DNA of 64,000 bases from Kalaharituber pfeilii (taxonomy: Eukaryota > Ascomycota > Pezizomycetes > Pezizales > Pezizaceae). The notes below the pieces were generated by a model. The model did not search any database, was not told the origin of the DNA, and saw nothing but the letters and a program-made list of their open reading frames with translations. The position numbers and the translations under genes are program-made. The stretch is from positions 744,001-808,000 of the forward strand of contig WHUZ01000013.1 of assembly GCA_015179045.1 (NCBI GenBank). Direction: 5' to 3'. Numbering within the stretch: position 1 is the first letter of the stretch; every line of letters begins with the position of its first letter. Shown piece after piece: positions 10,901-23,097 of this stretch.

Positions 10901-13900
10901 CTTCCTCTTATCCAACTCCGCCAACTTCTCCTTCAGCACCGCCAAATCTTCATCTACCTTTGCCATCTTCGAAATCACGTCCTCCTTCGTTAGCACGTCG
11001 TCTTCGTCCTCCTCTTCAACATCCATGCGGTCTTCAGGGATGCTTGTCGAAATGAGCTGACAGTAGATTGAAGTCTCTTGTTTGCTGGCTTCGGACACGG
11101 CGTCGGATTGGGAGACTGGGGTTGGTTCTGGTTCGAAATGTGGCTTGTTCTCTGTAGGCTTGTCAATAGGCATAAACGTTGATAATGGCTGCGGTGGATG
11201 CGAATCCATCCTCTCCGTCTTAATGACTGTCTTTGTATCTTCAGATGCATCCTCAGCCAGTGTCGGCGGTTTCCGCCCTGCCGCTGTTGTAAAAGATTCT
11301 CGTTCCCTCTCCCTATCAGCCCTGAGGCTATCCCGCCACTGACTCCGATCAAGCCCCCTCTCGGCCACCCCTGGTTCGACCGTTTCAATATCCCCATATG
11401 AGTTCCTCCGCACTAATTGACCTGATATAGCTCCCTTATTCGCAGCAGACACAACCACCCCAGCTACCCCTCCCAAGCTTGACGTACTACTCTCCATCCT
11501 ATCCACAGATGGAAACCTACTGCCCCCTCTACCACCACCAGGACCCAGTCTCCCACCATCGAAACTACCCCGCCCCGTACCTCTAAACTCATCTACCTCT
11601 CTCTTAATGGGCACCGCGCCGCCTCTACCATACCCACCTCGGGGAGTCCAACTATACGGCCGACTGCCCCGTCCATGACCGTGACTATGTCCATGAGCAT
11701 GTGAATGTGAGTGTGGATGCGGATGCGGGTGGGAATGAGGAGGTGGATGTAGATGTGCACGAGGCGCAGTAGGAGGCTGCTTCACCGGCATCTGTGGTGA
11801 GCCAGACGAAGAGGGTGCACGAGGTGGAGATGACGCCGAAGGAGTTGATCCTGCCAAAGTCGAGCCTGTTGGGGTACTTGGCACTGTTGACGGTGGAGCC
11901 TGAGGGGACGCCCTCTGAGAGCCTATCGAAAACGGATTGCTAACTGTGTTCATGTTAGTAGTATTGTTAGTACCAGACGGGAACCCTGCCTGAGCCGCAT
12001 GTGCAGCCGCCAAATTATGATTATTGCCACTGTTAGAACTCCAGCCTGTAGTTGCATTGGCGGAAGAAACAGAAGGAGAAGAACCAAACATATAATTTCC
12101 ACCAGCACCCACTCCCTCCGGATTCAGCATTGACCTTATCGAGTTCTGTTGCTGCTGCTGTTGCTGTCTATCCAAAGACAAGTCTGGACGTGCCGTCGAA
12201 GATGAACCAGCTGGAACCATCTTCGGTGTTATCGCAGGGCTAACATTCGCACTTGGTGCTGCTGCGCGTGCAGAGGTTTGCTGCTGCGCGGGAGCGTTAT
12301 TCCACGGGAGGCTAGAATCACCAATACTACCAACACCACCGCTGACAGAGTTACCATTGCTGCACGCAGGTGACGTGTCACGTGGAACATCTCCGTCCCC
12401 GGGATGTGATGCGGAGGAAACTAACCCTATCAAACGCTGCTGCTGCTGCTCTAGTTGCTCTTGCTCTAGTCCATGCTGCTGCGGCTTCTGCTCTAGCCGT
12501 GGCAAAGGTCCTGTATTCGTCGTAGAATGGGAGTGTGATGAATGTGTTTCTCTGTCCTTTACCTGTACCTGTTCAGCTCTCTCAACCATTTCCATACCTT
12601 TGAGTCTATCAGGATGAATCATGCTCGTCCCTGAATATGCCACCGTTTGCTGAGACAATGATGAATCCTCCTTCTCCCTAGGCCCGCTAGTTGCCCATTT
12701 GTTACTTGTACCTGAATCTCTCGTCCTGACATCTATCCGCTCCCTCTCTCTATCAAAGCTGCTAGAGCCTCTAGGGCCCAATGGAGGCGGGGCGTTGTTA
12801 TTACTACTTCGCGGCCCTGTTGGCGGCGCTGTACTTCTGGGCGGCGGTGGCTGCTGCTGCTGTGATGAAGTCTGGGGCGATGGCTGCTGTACCTGGCTCT
12901 GAGTTTGACTATAATAGGGCTGCTGTTGTTGCTGGCTCGGCGGTGGAAGCGGTGGTGAGTACGCCACCGACGTTGAGCTCCCTCCAGACAGCGGTGCATT
13001 CCCACCCGCCGACAGTGGCGGCACGGTAATCGCAGGCGGCGGTGTGTGCCTTCTCGGCGGACTCGAGTCCCTCTTAAAGGTGCTTGTGGCATCCTCAGCT
13101 TTACCCTTCTCCGGCTGCTTCACATGCTGATCCCTCGTCGCTGCCGTTTCCACCCTCGTCGTAGCCGCAGACGCGGACCCTCCGGCTTGCTGCAGCTTCC
13201 CTTCTCCACCCCTGCCCTCCTTATCCCGATGCTCCTGAGACTCCCTCTCCTTAAGAGGCACATTGGTGGGGATGTACCCAAATCTCGGCACGGATACTGG
13301 TGCGACAGGCGGCGGTGCGCTTCCCCCACCTCCCACACTCATCATTCTCCTCTGTTGATGTTGAAGATCAAAGTAAGCTACACCTGTTGTCCTCTGGGGA
13401 TGAACCTGAGTCGGGGACGTTACAATATTGCTCCCGCTGGCGCTTCCTGGTGACGTTGCACTGCCGGGCTCCTGATTGTTGATATTGCTGTTATTGTTAC
13501 CCGTAAACCTAGCCTTGTCTGCTTCGCGGGCGCGATTCCATCTATAACCAATAAGCAAAGAAAAAAAAATTCACACCCAAACTGGTCAGCCAAATCAAGA
13601 AAACCATCCATAGGAGCAGGAGATGGTGAGTTTCTCGAAAAAGATACTCTTCGTGGTTCTGTTTTCGAGAAGTGATAGGAGGAGAGAGAGACTTACTCAG
13701 CCGCTGCTCTTGCCCTCTGTTCCCTTTCTCCATGGCTAGGATCATAAAAGTCTCTGGAGCCGCTTCCTTTAATCCCAGGTGCGTACCTATTTTCTCTTTC
13801 GCGGTCGCGAATGTCCCTCATATCCCTATCTTTATCCCTCTCCCTATCTCTATCCCTATCCCTAAAACTTCTCTCCCTCGACCTGCTCCGCAGCATCGCA

Positions 13901-15081
13901 AAATCCCGCTCCCTTTCCCTCTCCCTATCTAGCATCCTTTCCCGCTCTATCATACTCGATGGTGGAGGATGCAGCATAAAACTCCCCTGTCTATCCCTAT
14001 GATCCAAGCCCGCCAGCCCCCCCGAAATCGACCCCCTATGATCTCTATCCCTCAAATCCCTCTCTCTATCCCTCAGTGGTGATCTCTGTCTATATCCCGA
14101 ACCGATCCCTCCACCACTTCCAGGCCCAGACAGTCCCCCTCCCACACTGGTATCAAGAGCTCTCAAATCCCGGTCACGCTGGTCCCGTTCTCGATCACGG
14201 ACTCTATCACGATCTCTTGAGCCGGACCTTGAACGTCTCATCCTATCATATCCGGATATACTGCCTCTGCCTGGCGGCGGTCCACTAGCACCACTTATAC
14301 TCGCCCGTCCATAGTCCGGCCATCCGTCTCGTTCTCTTGATCTTCCGCGGCGGTCGTAATTACTGATACTTCCTTGTCTCCCACGGTAGCTATCTCCTCC
14401 TCTCACTGGTCCTCTGTCATCGTAAGCAGACCCTGCACTACCCCCACTCAACGACGCTGGAGACCTAGTAGATGGTGGTATGTGTGATCCCGAGGAAGAA
14501 GATAACGGCAGCATTCCTGGCCCTCCAGTACGTCCTCTGGGCCCATGTGGTGGACCACCCGATGGTTCATTTCCTCCGAAGCCTCCCGGTCTATTTCTAG
14601 CATGTGGCGGCCCAGGTCCTCCTCCAGGATGATAGCCTCCTTGGTGATACCCACCAGGCGATGACTGCCCTCCCTGTAGATGATGATATGAAGAACCCCT
14701 ATATGCACCTCCTCCACCTCCTCCACTACCCAACCCGCCACCAGGTCCGGAACTTCCTCCACCAAGTCCACTACCTAGACCTAGTCCCCCATGATTACTC
14801 GACCCGGAGGTCTGACTCTGCTCTCTATACGCTCTCGGGCCCTTTGGTGGCTCGCGCGGGAAATCTCCGTCACCCCGTGATCGTTCCCTATATGACGGCT
14901 GTCCCAGAGTGCTTGGCGACTGTGGACCCCCTCCCTGCACTGCCGAATTAAACGCCGACGCACTACTCCCCTGTGCCGACCCGGCCGGATACAATGATTT
15001 TCGGTGTGGTGATGTCGGCCGTGACGATGATGAGGTGTTTAATGGGCCGGATGGTGGATCTCTCCTGGAAGAACCGGACAT
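3671..15081 (-). CDS. SNT1: Snt1/NCoR-like double-SANT corepressor (Set3 complex subunit)
   Basis: Scaffold of the Set3C/SMRT-like histone deacetylase complex, which in yeast joins Snt1 to Set3, Hos2, Hst1 and Sif2 in the nucleus. Exons read by phase: 15081-13697, 13541-7463, 7373-3770, and a tentative last exon 3723-3671. Introns start GTAAGT, GTGAGT and GTATGA. The N-terminus is Ser/Gly/Arg-rich (RD/RE dipeptides). It is followed by a His-rich stretch (about 11680-11760) and a long Arg/Glu coiled coil (about 10100-10930). Next come the conserved block with EYAFFQKNNESHMKLKPILL and a SANT domain (DDWTEEEKQKFTERYMQTPK to HYYLTKKEIGYK, about 8850-8980). A second SANT (SYWSVPEASDFPLLLRSYGT) is split by the second intron and resumes as VKNYYQRQ. 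The rest is Gln/Pro-rich with another RE coiled coil. Without the last intron the frame runs through a T41 tract to a stop at 3582. Predicted length about 3,700 residues, longer than usual for the family. Identity is sure; the ends are less so. Confidence 0.85.
7904..7984 (-). repeat. 27-Gln CAG/CAA tract in the Snt1-like gene
   Basis: Twenty-seven consecutive Gln codons (mixed CAG and CAA) lie between the two SANT domains, in a longer Q/P-rich linker. Mixed codons make it more stable than a pure CAG array. Such tracts are common in fungal transcription regulators and often vary in length between strains. Confidence 0.9.
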
Positions 15082-16137
15082 GATCGTTATCCACAACCGG
15101 TTCCTGCCTCTTGCTCTCTCCGCCGAGTGGTTGAGAAGGAAAGGGCTATTCGAAGCTCTCCCTTTGTCTTCTTCACTTTTGATGTTGCGTGCTTGTTTCG
15201 TGTGTCTACCGGACTGAATCCAGCGTCTCTAAAGAATGTGTGTTGGAATGCGTTGTCTCTAATGCTCAAAAGGCGCGTGTTTAAGAATTAGCATAGATTC
15301 GTAACAGCCGGCTCGTTCGTGGCGTTCAAAACGGGAGTGGCAGGGACAAGATCAGATGTGCAACGAAAGGGGATGATGAACCCGATTGAAGGTGAGAAAA
15401 TCGCAAAATTTAGAGGAAAACAAATTGAAGAACGAGACGAAAGAAAAAAAAGTCCCGTCAAGCTCAGGCAGTCATTGATGCTAGTACAGAGTAGAGTTAG
15501 GATAAATGGAGTTGTAAACAGGTGGATGGGTGGCAGGCTAGCAAGCAGGGAAATCAACAAGCGAAAGTTTTCACAAGGCAACAAAGGACGACTGAATAAT
15601 CAACTTTTTGTTTCCTTGTGTTTTTCAGTGTTCCTTACTGATTTCAATCCTGCCCTTGCTACTCCACTCCGCAATTGCCTGTGGATCACAGTTTGGAGTC
15701 CTCAAGAATGGCCCGAATCTGCTGCTGGTCGCGTGCTTGTGTTATGGGAGAGGAAAACGATGGGAAAGATTGAGGTGACTCGGGGGGTGGGGTGCTCGGG
15801 GCTCGGGATCTGTTGGTTCAATCTCGAATACCTTCATTCACAACCAACAATAGTAGTATGCCAAACAGCAATCAGAAACCCGCAGCGCTGATCCCCAGTT
15901 TTTTGCCTTCTCTTTTCTCACGTAGTAACGATGTATCCGTGATTCAGCTTTCCTCTTCCAATCCCGGAATGAGGAAGGAAGAAGCTAGGCTGTATGTCGA
16001 TGTCAGTTTCGGTGCGTGTGGCGTGGAGGAGTATAGGCGTGCGAGGGGGAAAGGAAGTTGTGCTGTGGCTATCGTAAGCCCGAAGGATGCCGTGCGTAAG
16101 AAAGGGCTCGTGAGTGGGTGTGTGCGGGCGGGTGGGT

Positions 16138-16172
16138 GTGCGAGTGCGAGTGCGAGTGCGAGTGCGAGTGCG
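16138..16172. repeat. TGCGAG hexanucleotide microsatellite
   Basis: About five and a half perfect copies of TGCGAG within a GT/GC-rich stretch. No coding role is apparent. Confidence 0.8.
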
Positions 16173-17332
16173 TGTGGGTTGGGGTGTTCGGAGATCTTGA
16201 GCGGCGGGCGGTGTGCCTTGGATCCGAGGCGCGAGTGTGTAAGCAAGCCGGCAGACCGCGCTAGGTGCCTGTGCGGCAGCGTGCGAGGGCCGACTGTATG
16301 CCCTCTGTGTCACCGCAGCTGCTGCTAACGTTGCTTCACTTCGTTTCTGGCTGCAGGCTGGCTGAATTCGGGATTTCGATTCGCTGTGTCGCAATGCAGG
16401 CGGAAGGGAAGGGAAGGGAAGGGCCCTACCTGAGTGCGCAAAGATGGGGGGGAAGAGGGGAATGCTCTGCACAGCGCTTACCCTTGCGGCCTTGCCTTTG
16501 GCCGAGCACGAGTCGTATGCATAGCTGCGGGCTCCTTTCTGCGGGTATCTCCGAGCACGACTCGAGCACGACTCGAGCACCACGGCACCGCGCTCGAGCA
16601 AGCACCCAGCCGCAGCCACTCGAGTGGCGCTTGCGCATTGCACACCCGCCTCTCTCATCGGCCGGTTGGCTACAGTTCTCTGCCCAACACACAATTGCAT
16701 CGCACCCCCTCCCCCTCCCCCCGACACCAACAATACCTTTGTCCCCTTCGTGTCACCATCGACTTATCATAGCCTCATGGCCAACGACGCTAACCAAGCC
16801 TAGCCTTCTCCAAACCCGTCGCGAGCGCCGCACTATTCCCCATCCATCCACCCGCACGCTAGTCTGGCTGTACTCGAGTAGCATATCATAGTCTTGCTTC
16901 AGTCTGGCTGGCATCACCACGCCATCCAAAACCAACCCCAATCCTTGTAGATAGTCTATCATACCACTCCTCTCTCTCGCCCCCCATCTTAGCCTAGCCT
17001 AGCCTAGCCCCCCCGATTCCCCATTTCTTGAACAGGATTCCTTCGTTGCTTTTTCCTTTCCTTTCCCTTCAACCCAACCCCACGCCGGTAAATTTAACCT
17101 CAAGTCAAGGCCTGCATTTCCAACTAAACCTTCCGCTACACGTTATCATGAGACGTTTTTAATTCGCCCGCAACCTAACCGAACTTTACTAGCCTGGTTT
17201 GCAGAATTCTACATCCTCTACGTCTTGCTTAAACTCCCTATGGTATAGCATGCCACCAGGCACACTTTAGTCTCATGCAAACTAACCACGTAAAACTAAA
17301 ACTAAAACCCTATGCATAAAGCAAAAGCGAAA

Positions 17333-17697
17333 CGTACAGTTTTCCCTTGCTATACCGGATCTGTAAAATCTGGCCTTTTTCGTCCGGTAGTTATATGCAT
17401 AGCAAGGTTCCGCTATAGAATAAAATGCTTGGCAGAACAGAATAGGGATGGGCAGCAAAAATAAATGTAATTGGGAACAACGACAGCCTAATTTTATTAT
17501 GTAATGTTAAGTTTAGTAAGCATCTGAAGGTGAATGCAATGTGGGATAGCCAAGATTGGACGTTTCAGTGTTAGTGTATCCGGTACGGAGTATAGCAAAT
17601 ATTATTTGTATGGAGACAGGGGGTAAGTGCCTGCCAATTCCTGTCCGGTCCGGTATTCTTAGTGCGTCCGGTATAGCAAGAGGGTTTTGTATGGGAG
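17333..17697. repeat. Possible decayed inverted-repeat element
   Basis: TTGCTATACCGGA at about 17347 is perfectly inverted as TCCGGTATAGCAA at about 17671. The flanks also match imperfectly (CGTACAGTTTTCCC against the complement of GAGGGTTTTGTATG), giving ends of roughly 28 nt. A third, diverged copy of the right end occurs at about 17576-17615 (TCCGGTA then TATAGCAA then TTTGTATGG). No coding capacity and no clear target-site duplication. A small non-autonomous DNA transposon is one reading; chance inverted regulatory motifs is the other. Confidence 0.4.
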
Positions 17698-18052
17698 CGG
17701 GATGTAGCAACCTGAGAGCATAAGGGAAAACTGTATCTCTGCAAAGAAAAACGCTCCTAGCCAGACTAGAAAACGCTAACTAAGAAAAAACCTCCGTAAA
17801 ACGTGACGCACATGTGACTCAACCCTACATGCGATAACCTAACCATTCTTTAACTGCTTGTAGTTAAAGCCGGCATGCAAAACAATTATTCAAATGGTAG
17901 AATCCAAAGTAAAGAACTTTTGCCCGCTGACGTACCAGCCGGCCAACGACTTGAGAACTTGATTACATTCCTCTCTGTACTAGGATATGTGCCAATACTA
18001 CACACCTGTATATACTACCCGTTATACAACTCTGAAAACTCTGGAAGAAAGG

Positions 18053-18090
<38 letters not shown>

Positions 18091-18268
18091 CCATCAATGC
18101 ATCAGCTAAACAACCCTATCCTGTCCAAAAGCACGTAAAATCGTAAGGTACAATAAAAGATCAAAAACCAAACATCTGATGTAATAGTAAACAAGTGTCC
18201 CCAACAAGACACAAAAAAAACACCCCATATATACCCAAATCAACTCCCACCTCTACTCTTCTTCTACA

Positions 18269-21200
18269 TCACATCACCACGCAGTCTTTCTTCCCCTCCC
18301 TCTCCAAGCTCCCACTACTCCCCCTCCTCCCCACGCCCGGCCCTGCCATCTGTCCCTGCATCCGCCCACTACTGCCACCATTACCACCATAAAATCCTTG
18401 CTGCTGGGCCCCTCCGTAATAGCCCCGTCCCGCACCATTCTCTCTTGGATTCACAAACTCATTCAACATCTCCCTCGCATCTGCCCCCCTCCTTACCATC
18501 TCACTCCGCCTCCTCCCCAACGAAGAGTCATACCTCCCCCCTGCACCCATGCCTACCACGAGCGGTGCACTCAGCCCCACATTCCCGCCATGATGGTATG
18601 ACGAGAGGTCTGGTGCCGAAACACCTCCGCGCCCATGGCCATGTGGTTGCGGCGGCCTATGCCCTACCTGCTGCTGTTGGAATTGCCCTTGTGGCTGTAC
18701 GGGCCAATCGCTTGCATGCTGCTCGTACGGCGGTGGCGGCACATCCCTTAACCTCCCATCGGGTTCCACAGGTTGTTCCGACGGAAGCATCCTGGCAACC
18801 TGTTGTTGTTGCTGCTGCTGCTGCTGTTGTTGTTGCTGTTGTTGCTGTTGTTGCTGTTGTTGCTGTTGTTGCTGTTGTTGCTGTTGTTGCTGTTGTTGCT
18901 GTTGTTGCTGTTGTTGCTGTTGTACAAGAGGTGATCTTGGGGGCGGTTGACTATTACTGCTCCCTTCTTGTCTCTCCCGCGCAAGACGTTGCCTCTCGCG
19001 CTCGTCCTCCTCTTCTTGAAGCTGCATTGCTAGTGCGAGGTCGTAGTCTGTGTTGACTTCGACTCCTTGGAGGGGATCGGCGACGTTGATGCGGAGGGTG
19101 GAAAGGTCAATGGAGGGATTGCTTTGGTTCTGATTTGGATTTGGGTTCGGGTTGGGGTTCTGAACGGCGAGGGACTCGGAGCGGGACGAGGTACGGGGCG
19201 GTAACATGGGAGCTGGAATTTCCGAATTTGGTAGGGGGTTAGCTGGGGGCCGCGGAGGCGGCGCTGGCCGGCCCAAGAGTGCATCAACGAAGGACCGCCG
19301 TTGAGGCTCCTGTTTCCGTGGTGGCGGTGGTGGTGGTGGTGGTGGTGGCTGCTGCTGCTGCTGCTGCTGAGGACGATGCTGCTGTCCTTGCTGTCTCGGA
19401 TTTCGCTGAATAGACCGCCTCCTCCTTGACCCACCCACAGTCTCCCACCCGCCCTCATCCTCTGCCACATCCAGCATACTCCTCACCTGCTGTTTCCCCG
19501 GCCCGTGACTATCATCCCCAGCACCCACTGGCCTATAATCCCCCGTCATAAACTGTGCTCCCTCTCCTCCCAAACTCACCAAACTTTCCCATACCACCTC
19601 CTCATAACCCCCATACCCCATATCCGTCACCAATGATAATAAGACGTCACATTGCTGTCCTGGTATCCTTCCCTTCATAACCGTCGAGAAATGGTCGTTT
19701 CGGAACAATATCCCCACCCTTCCTACTCCGCTCCCAGCTCCATCGTGCACATTCCCACCCCAATTTTGTGCGAGGCTAGCTAGACCCCACGATGTAAGCT
19801 GCGTGCAGTTCTCCTCAAGCCATTCCCGTAACACGGCCGCGTCTTCAATAATTTTTTTCTCAGCCTCGGTGACATCTGCTTCTGGGGTTCCTGTCGCGGC
19901 GGTACTTATCCTGTGTAGAATAATCTCCTCGTGTAGTAACAGATTCTGTACCTCCTCGTACGTAGGCGCCGCGCGCTGCATAACCCTGAACACAGCAGAC
20001 GAAGGCCGTGGTAACCATCCATGATATAACGGTATAGAAAACGAATTATATAATCGCATCTCCTTCGTCTGCTCGAACGATCCCAGTAACTGTGGCGGAC
20101 CGGGCTCACCAGAAGGTGTAGGCGGGAACACGAATCTCGGGTTTACATTCATCCCGGTACTTAGACTCATGAGAAATGCAAACAAGTCACTCATGTCTGC
20201 ATCGAAGCCCTCTCTTGTCACAACGCCATCAAATACTGCATCTAGAAGCAAACCTAGGGATATATGTTCCCTTACCCTGAGCGTTTCTGTCAGGGCTGTA
20301 GTCACGTTGGCTGGGGTCGAAAGCGTCAGTGCGTTTACAAGAGCTAATAAAGGACAAGGACCATTCTCATTCTGTAGCAGGATTGGCGACCGCCGGGTGA
20401 CGTTATTTACTGGATCTACCCAGGTAATATGCTTAATCTGATATGCTTCATCAGAGCGATCCCTCTGCAGCGGAGGTGCGGGAGCTTCTTCTGGAGCTGC
20501 TTCAGGCTCGATGGTAGGAGGCCGTTCCTGAGGTTTTTGCTGCGGCTGCGGCTCCAACTGTGGTGCAAGTGGTGGGGGTGGTGGGGGTGGTGGGGGTGGT
20601 GGAGGTGGTTGTAACTGCGGTTGTTCCAACGAGGGCATTATATAAGAATTCGAGGAATGATGATGTGCTGGCGGTGCTGATGCAGGGATTGATTGTGGTG
20701 GTGTATCGAATGGATCCTGTTGTGCCTTCGATCGGGCAGGAATAGAAACTCCGCCAGTGCCCCCCGTACTATGAGGTCGTATCTTCTCCGGCATAACTGG
20801 CCCAAATCGTTCCTCCTCACCCTTCCAAAATTCCTCACCCAGACGCCTTTCCATCTCCTCTCGCTCGGCAATTTCCCTTCTCCGGTGTAGTTCTTGTTCA
20901 GCAATTCTTCGCCGCTCCTGCTCTTCTTGCCAAGTCTTTGGTATTGTGCCGCCACCCTCACCCTCCTCCGCCCATCCGTCTAGGATAGTGCCGTGTGCAC
21001 CTCGGTACCCTGGCATCGCTCTTGTTGTTGATGCGTCGAAGGATGATAGGTCCGCCATGGGCCCGAATACTTGAGAAGAAGACGACCGAGGAGGTGCGTT
21101 GGAAGCTTGGTTGTGTGAAGGCGAATTGAGGAATGGATTTGTGGAACCGGTCATTGACGGGACAAGCGGTTGGGGAGAGGATGAATAGCTTTCCGAATGC

Positions 21201-21712
21201 TGGTTCTGCGGTGGATAAGCGCCCGATAACGGGATTTCTGTCGCTTCAAAGTTTGCCCGCATCCGCGGCGGAGTGGAAGCTGTTTACGTTATCGTTAGCC
21301 TCCCCTCGAAGAGTGTCACATTTATGAAGGTATATTGGAGTACAGAAATAAAAGAAAAGAAAATAGCGAAAAAGAAAATTACAAAAAACTCAACAGCCGT
21401 TGAGGTTGTTACTAGCGGAGCTTGACTGAAGGGAAAAAAGGTTCCTGCGGGGGCTCTTAGGGTTTGGCCTTGTATACTGATTTTCACTTTTTGCCCTATA
21501 GTGGAGGGGTAATAAGGGGAATGAGTCTCACTATTGGTATCTGTGGTAGTTCCTGGAGTTGTAACTACTCCGTTTGAGTGGTAGTGGGGATGTCCGGGTG
21601 CATAACTCGCCGGCGTTGTCACTGGCTGATACTGCGCATTCGGAGGTCCGTACATACCATTGCCTCCGACCACTGGCCCCTCAGGCGGTAGGATTCCTTT
21701 GTACGTGCCCAT
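18269..21712 (-). CDS. MINDY-family K48-ubiquitin deubiquitinase
   Basis: Cysteine protease family that trims K48-linked polyubiquitin (human MINDY1/2, yeast Miy1). Proposed exons are 21712-21478 and 21279-18269; the intron (GTATAC...CTAAC...CAG) keeps phase 1, for 1,081 residues. The catalytic domain starts YQIKHITWVDPVNNVTRRSP. The nucleophile sits in LLQNENGPCPLLALVNAL (Cys387 in this model, Cys303 from the Met at 21262), and FRNDHFSTVMKG carries the catalytic His. After it come a MIU-like ubiquitin-binding helix (DYDLALAMQLQEEEDERE), 41 consecutive Gln, a Gly/Arg-rich tail and the end KKDCVVM, a CaaX prenylation-like motif. The N-terminal 200 residues are Pro/Ser-rich with an Arg/Glu helix. 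The first exon is the weak part: if it is wrong, translation would start at 21262 with MRANFEATEI. The catalytic assignment is firm. Confidence 0.88.
18800..18922 (-). repeat. 41-Gln tract in the MINDY-family gene
   Basis: 123 bp in frame encode 41 Gln. Most of the tract is a 9-bp tandem unit (plus-strand CTGTTGTTG), so it probably expanded by unit slippage rather than by codon-by-codon growth. It lies between the MIU-like helix and the Gly-rich tail. Confidence 0.9.
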
Positions 21713-22376
21713 CGCGTGCTGTAGGAGCTGTCAATTGAGGAAATGTAGCAAGTAAAAGGGTTGTGATTCAGACGGATGTGAGAACGGATCTGCTGTCGCA
21801 ATCGCTGGCAGGCTTGTGTAACCAACTTGTGTTGATCGCAAGCTGCTTCTGCAGACACCGCTGCCACGGACGAATCCGGTGGGGGAGGGGGGGCTGCGGA
21901 GGAGGCTACCGGCGGGAGTTGCAGGCTTGGGATCTCGACGTCGATGTGCTCGTAGGAGGTTATCGCCGTAGAAGCTGCCGCGAGGACTGCTTTATCGGTG
22001 GTGTTGGTGTTGGATTCGCCGTGCCAATCAGTGGGGGGGCACTTATTGCTGCCGGCCCTGAGCTTGCCGGTTTCAGCAAACGAAGTGATAGCGAATTGCG
22101 GCAGAAGTGATGCGTATATAGCCCACCCTTAGTAATGGAGGAGTGGAGGGGAGGGGAGGGGAGGGGAGGGGAGGGGGGTGGGGACGCAGCGGTAGATGCG
22201 TGACTTGTAGTTTATCTGTCGGTGGGGGGGTGCAGCTGCGAATGAGGGCCTGGGGGGAGGGGCGGGCTGCTCTAGTTAAGTGAGGGTTTAAGAAGTAAGG
22301 TGTTGCGCATCAAGGAAGGAAGAGAAGCGAGGGAAAGCAGCATGGCATACGTATTGCGGTGGAACGCAAAAACAGA

Positions 22377-22414
<38 letters not shown>

Positions 22415-22445
22415 CTGTGCCTGGCGGGCCTTGTTGAACCATATC

Positions 22446-22488
<43 letters not shown>

Positions 22489-23097
22489 CGGGGGCCCTGT
22501 TGATCCGGGGGGCAAGGCCGTCACCACCGCCGCTCTGATGCTGCTCCCGAATACACACACGTTCACGAGAGCGTATGAGCAATCACGCAGCCCTTGCTGC
22601 GTGGGTGCTGCGTGGAAGCTTACGCGGCGGGCTGTCCCCGTACAGCACAGCGTACAGCGCCCCAGTCGAGAGGCGGGGGCGGGGGCTCCCAGTGCCGGTG
22701 GGATGACCGCCCATGACTGCCCATGACTCCCATGACTGTCCATGACTGCCCACGACACCGGCGGGTGAGGCTGTTCATACCGCCACAGCGTGGTGCCCAG
22801 ATGTGCCCCCGTCCAGCATAGCTCTCATCCCCGCCATGCAGAGAGAGAGGAGAGAAAGCTCCGGAAGCCACGGAGATAAATCCTCCGTGTTTCCTCTACC
22901 GTACCTCCTGTGCACCCCCACCGCGCCCCCGCCTTGCGAATCTTGGCATGCATCTCTTGGCGCAGCACGTCTATCACAGCGCTGCGGACCCTTAAATGTG
23001 CCTGAATTTTTCATCTCGTCGGTAGCGAGTAGAGCAAGCAATTGGCTCCCCTCCCCCACAGCGTCTCCTCCATTCCCCACCCCCACCCTCGCCCAGG
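21713..23097. other. Divergent promoter region between MINDY-family gene and TRM6
   Basis: About 1.4 kb separates the two head-to-head start codons. It contains a GGGGA array (about 22147-22176), eleven CTG triplets (22381-22413), about nine AAGC units (about 22447-22485) and CATGACTGCC minisatellite-like repeats (about 22709-22755). A minus-strand frame stays open from about 22120 to 21750 but has no ATG and no recognisable domain; it could be leader sequence of the MINDY-family gene. Confidence 0.6.
22381..22485. repeat. CTG triplet array and AAGC tetranucleotide array
   Basis: Eleven perfect CTG triplets at 22381-22413, followed 30 bp later by about nine perfect AAGC units. Neither lies in a supported coding frame. 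Confidence 0.85.

Larger units (their letters stand above)
15082..18268. other. 3.2-kb intergenic region upstream of the Snt1-like gene
   Basis: No protein gene recognised. It should hold the promoter and leader of the minus-strand corepressor gene and the 3' flank of the MINDY-family gene. It contains a TGCGAG hexanucleotide array (16138-16172), repeats of CGACTCGAGCA (about 16550-16585), short TAGCC repeats near 16993, C/T-rich tracts at 16700-17080, the inverted-repeat element at about 17333-17697, and an A run of about 30 at 18056-18086. Confidence 0.6.

Noticed and set aside
21750..22120. Minus-strand open stretch upstream of the MINDY-family gene as an extra exon
   Set aside because: No ATG, no supported acceptor and no domain; more likely untranslated leader.
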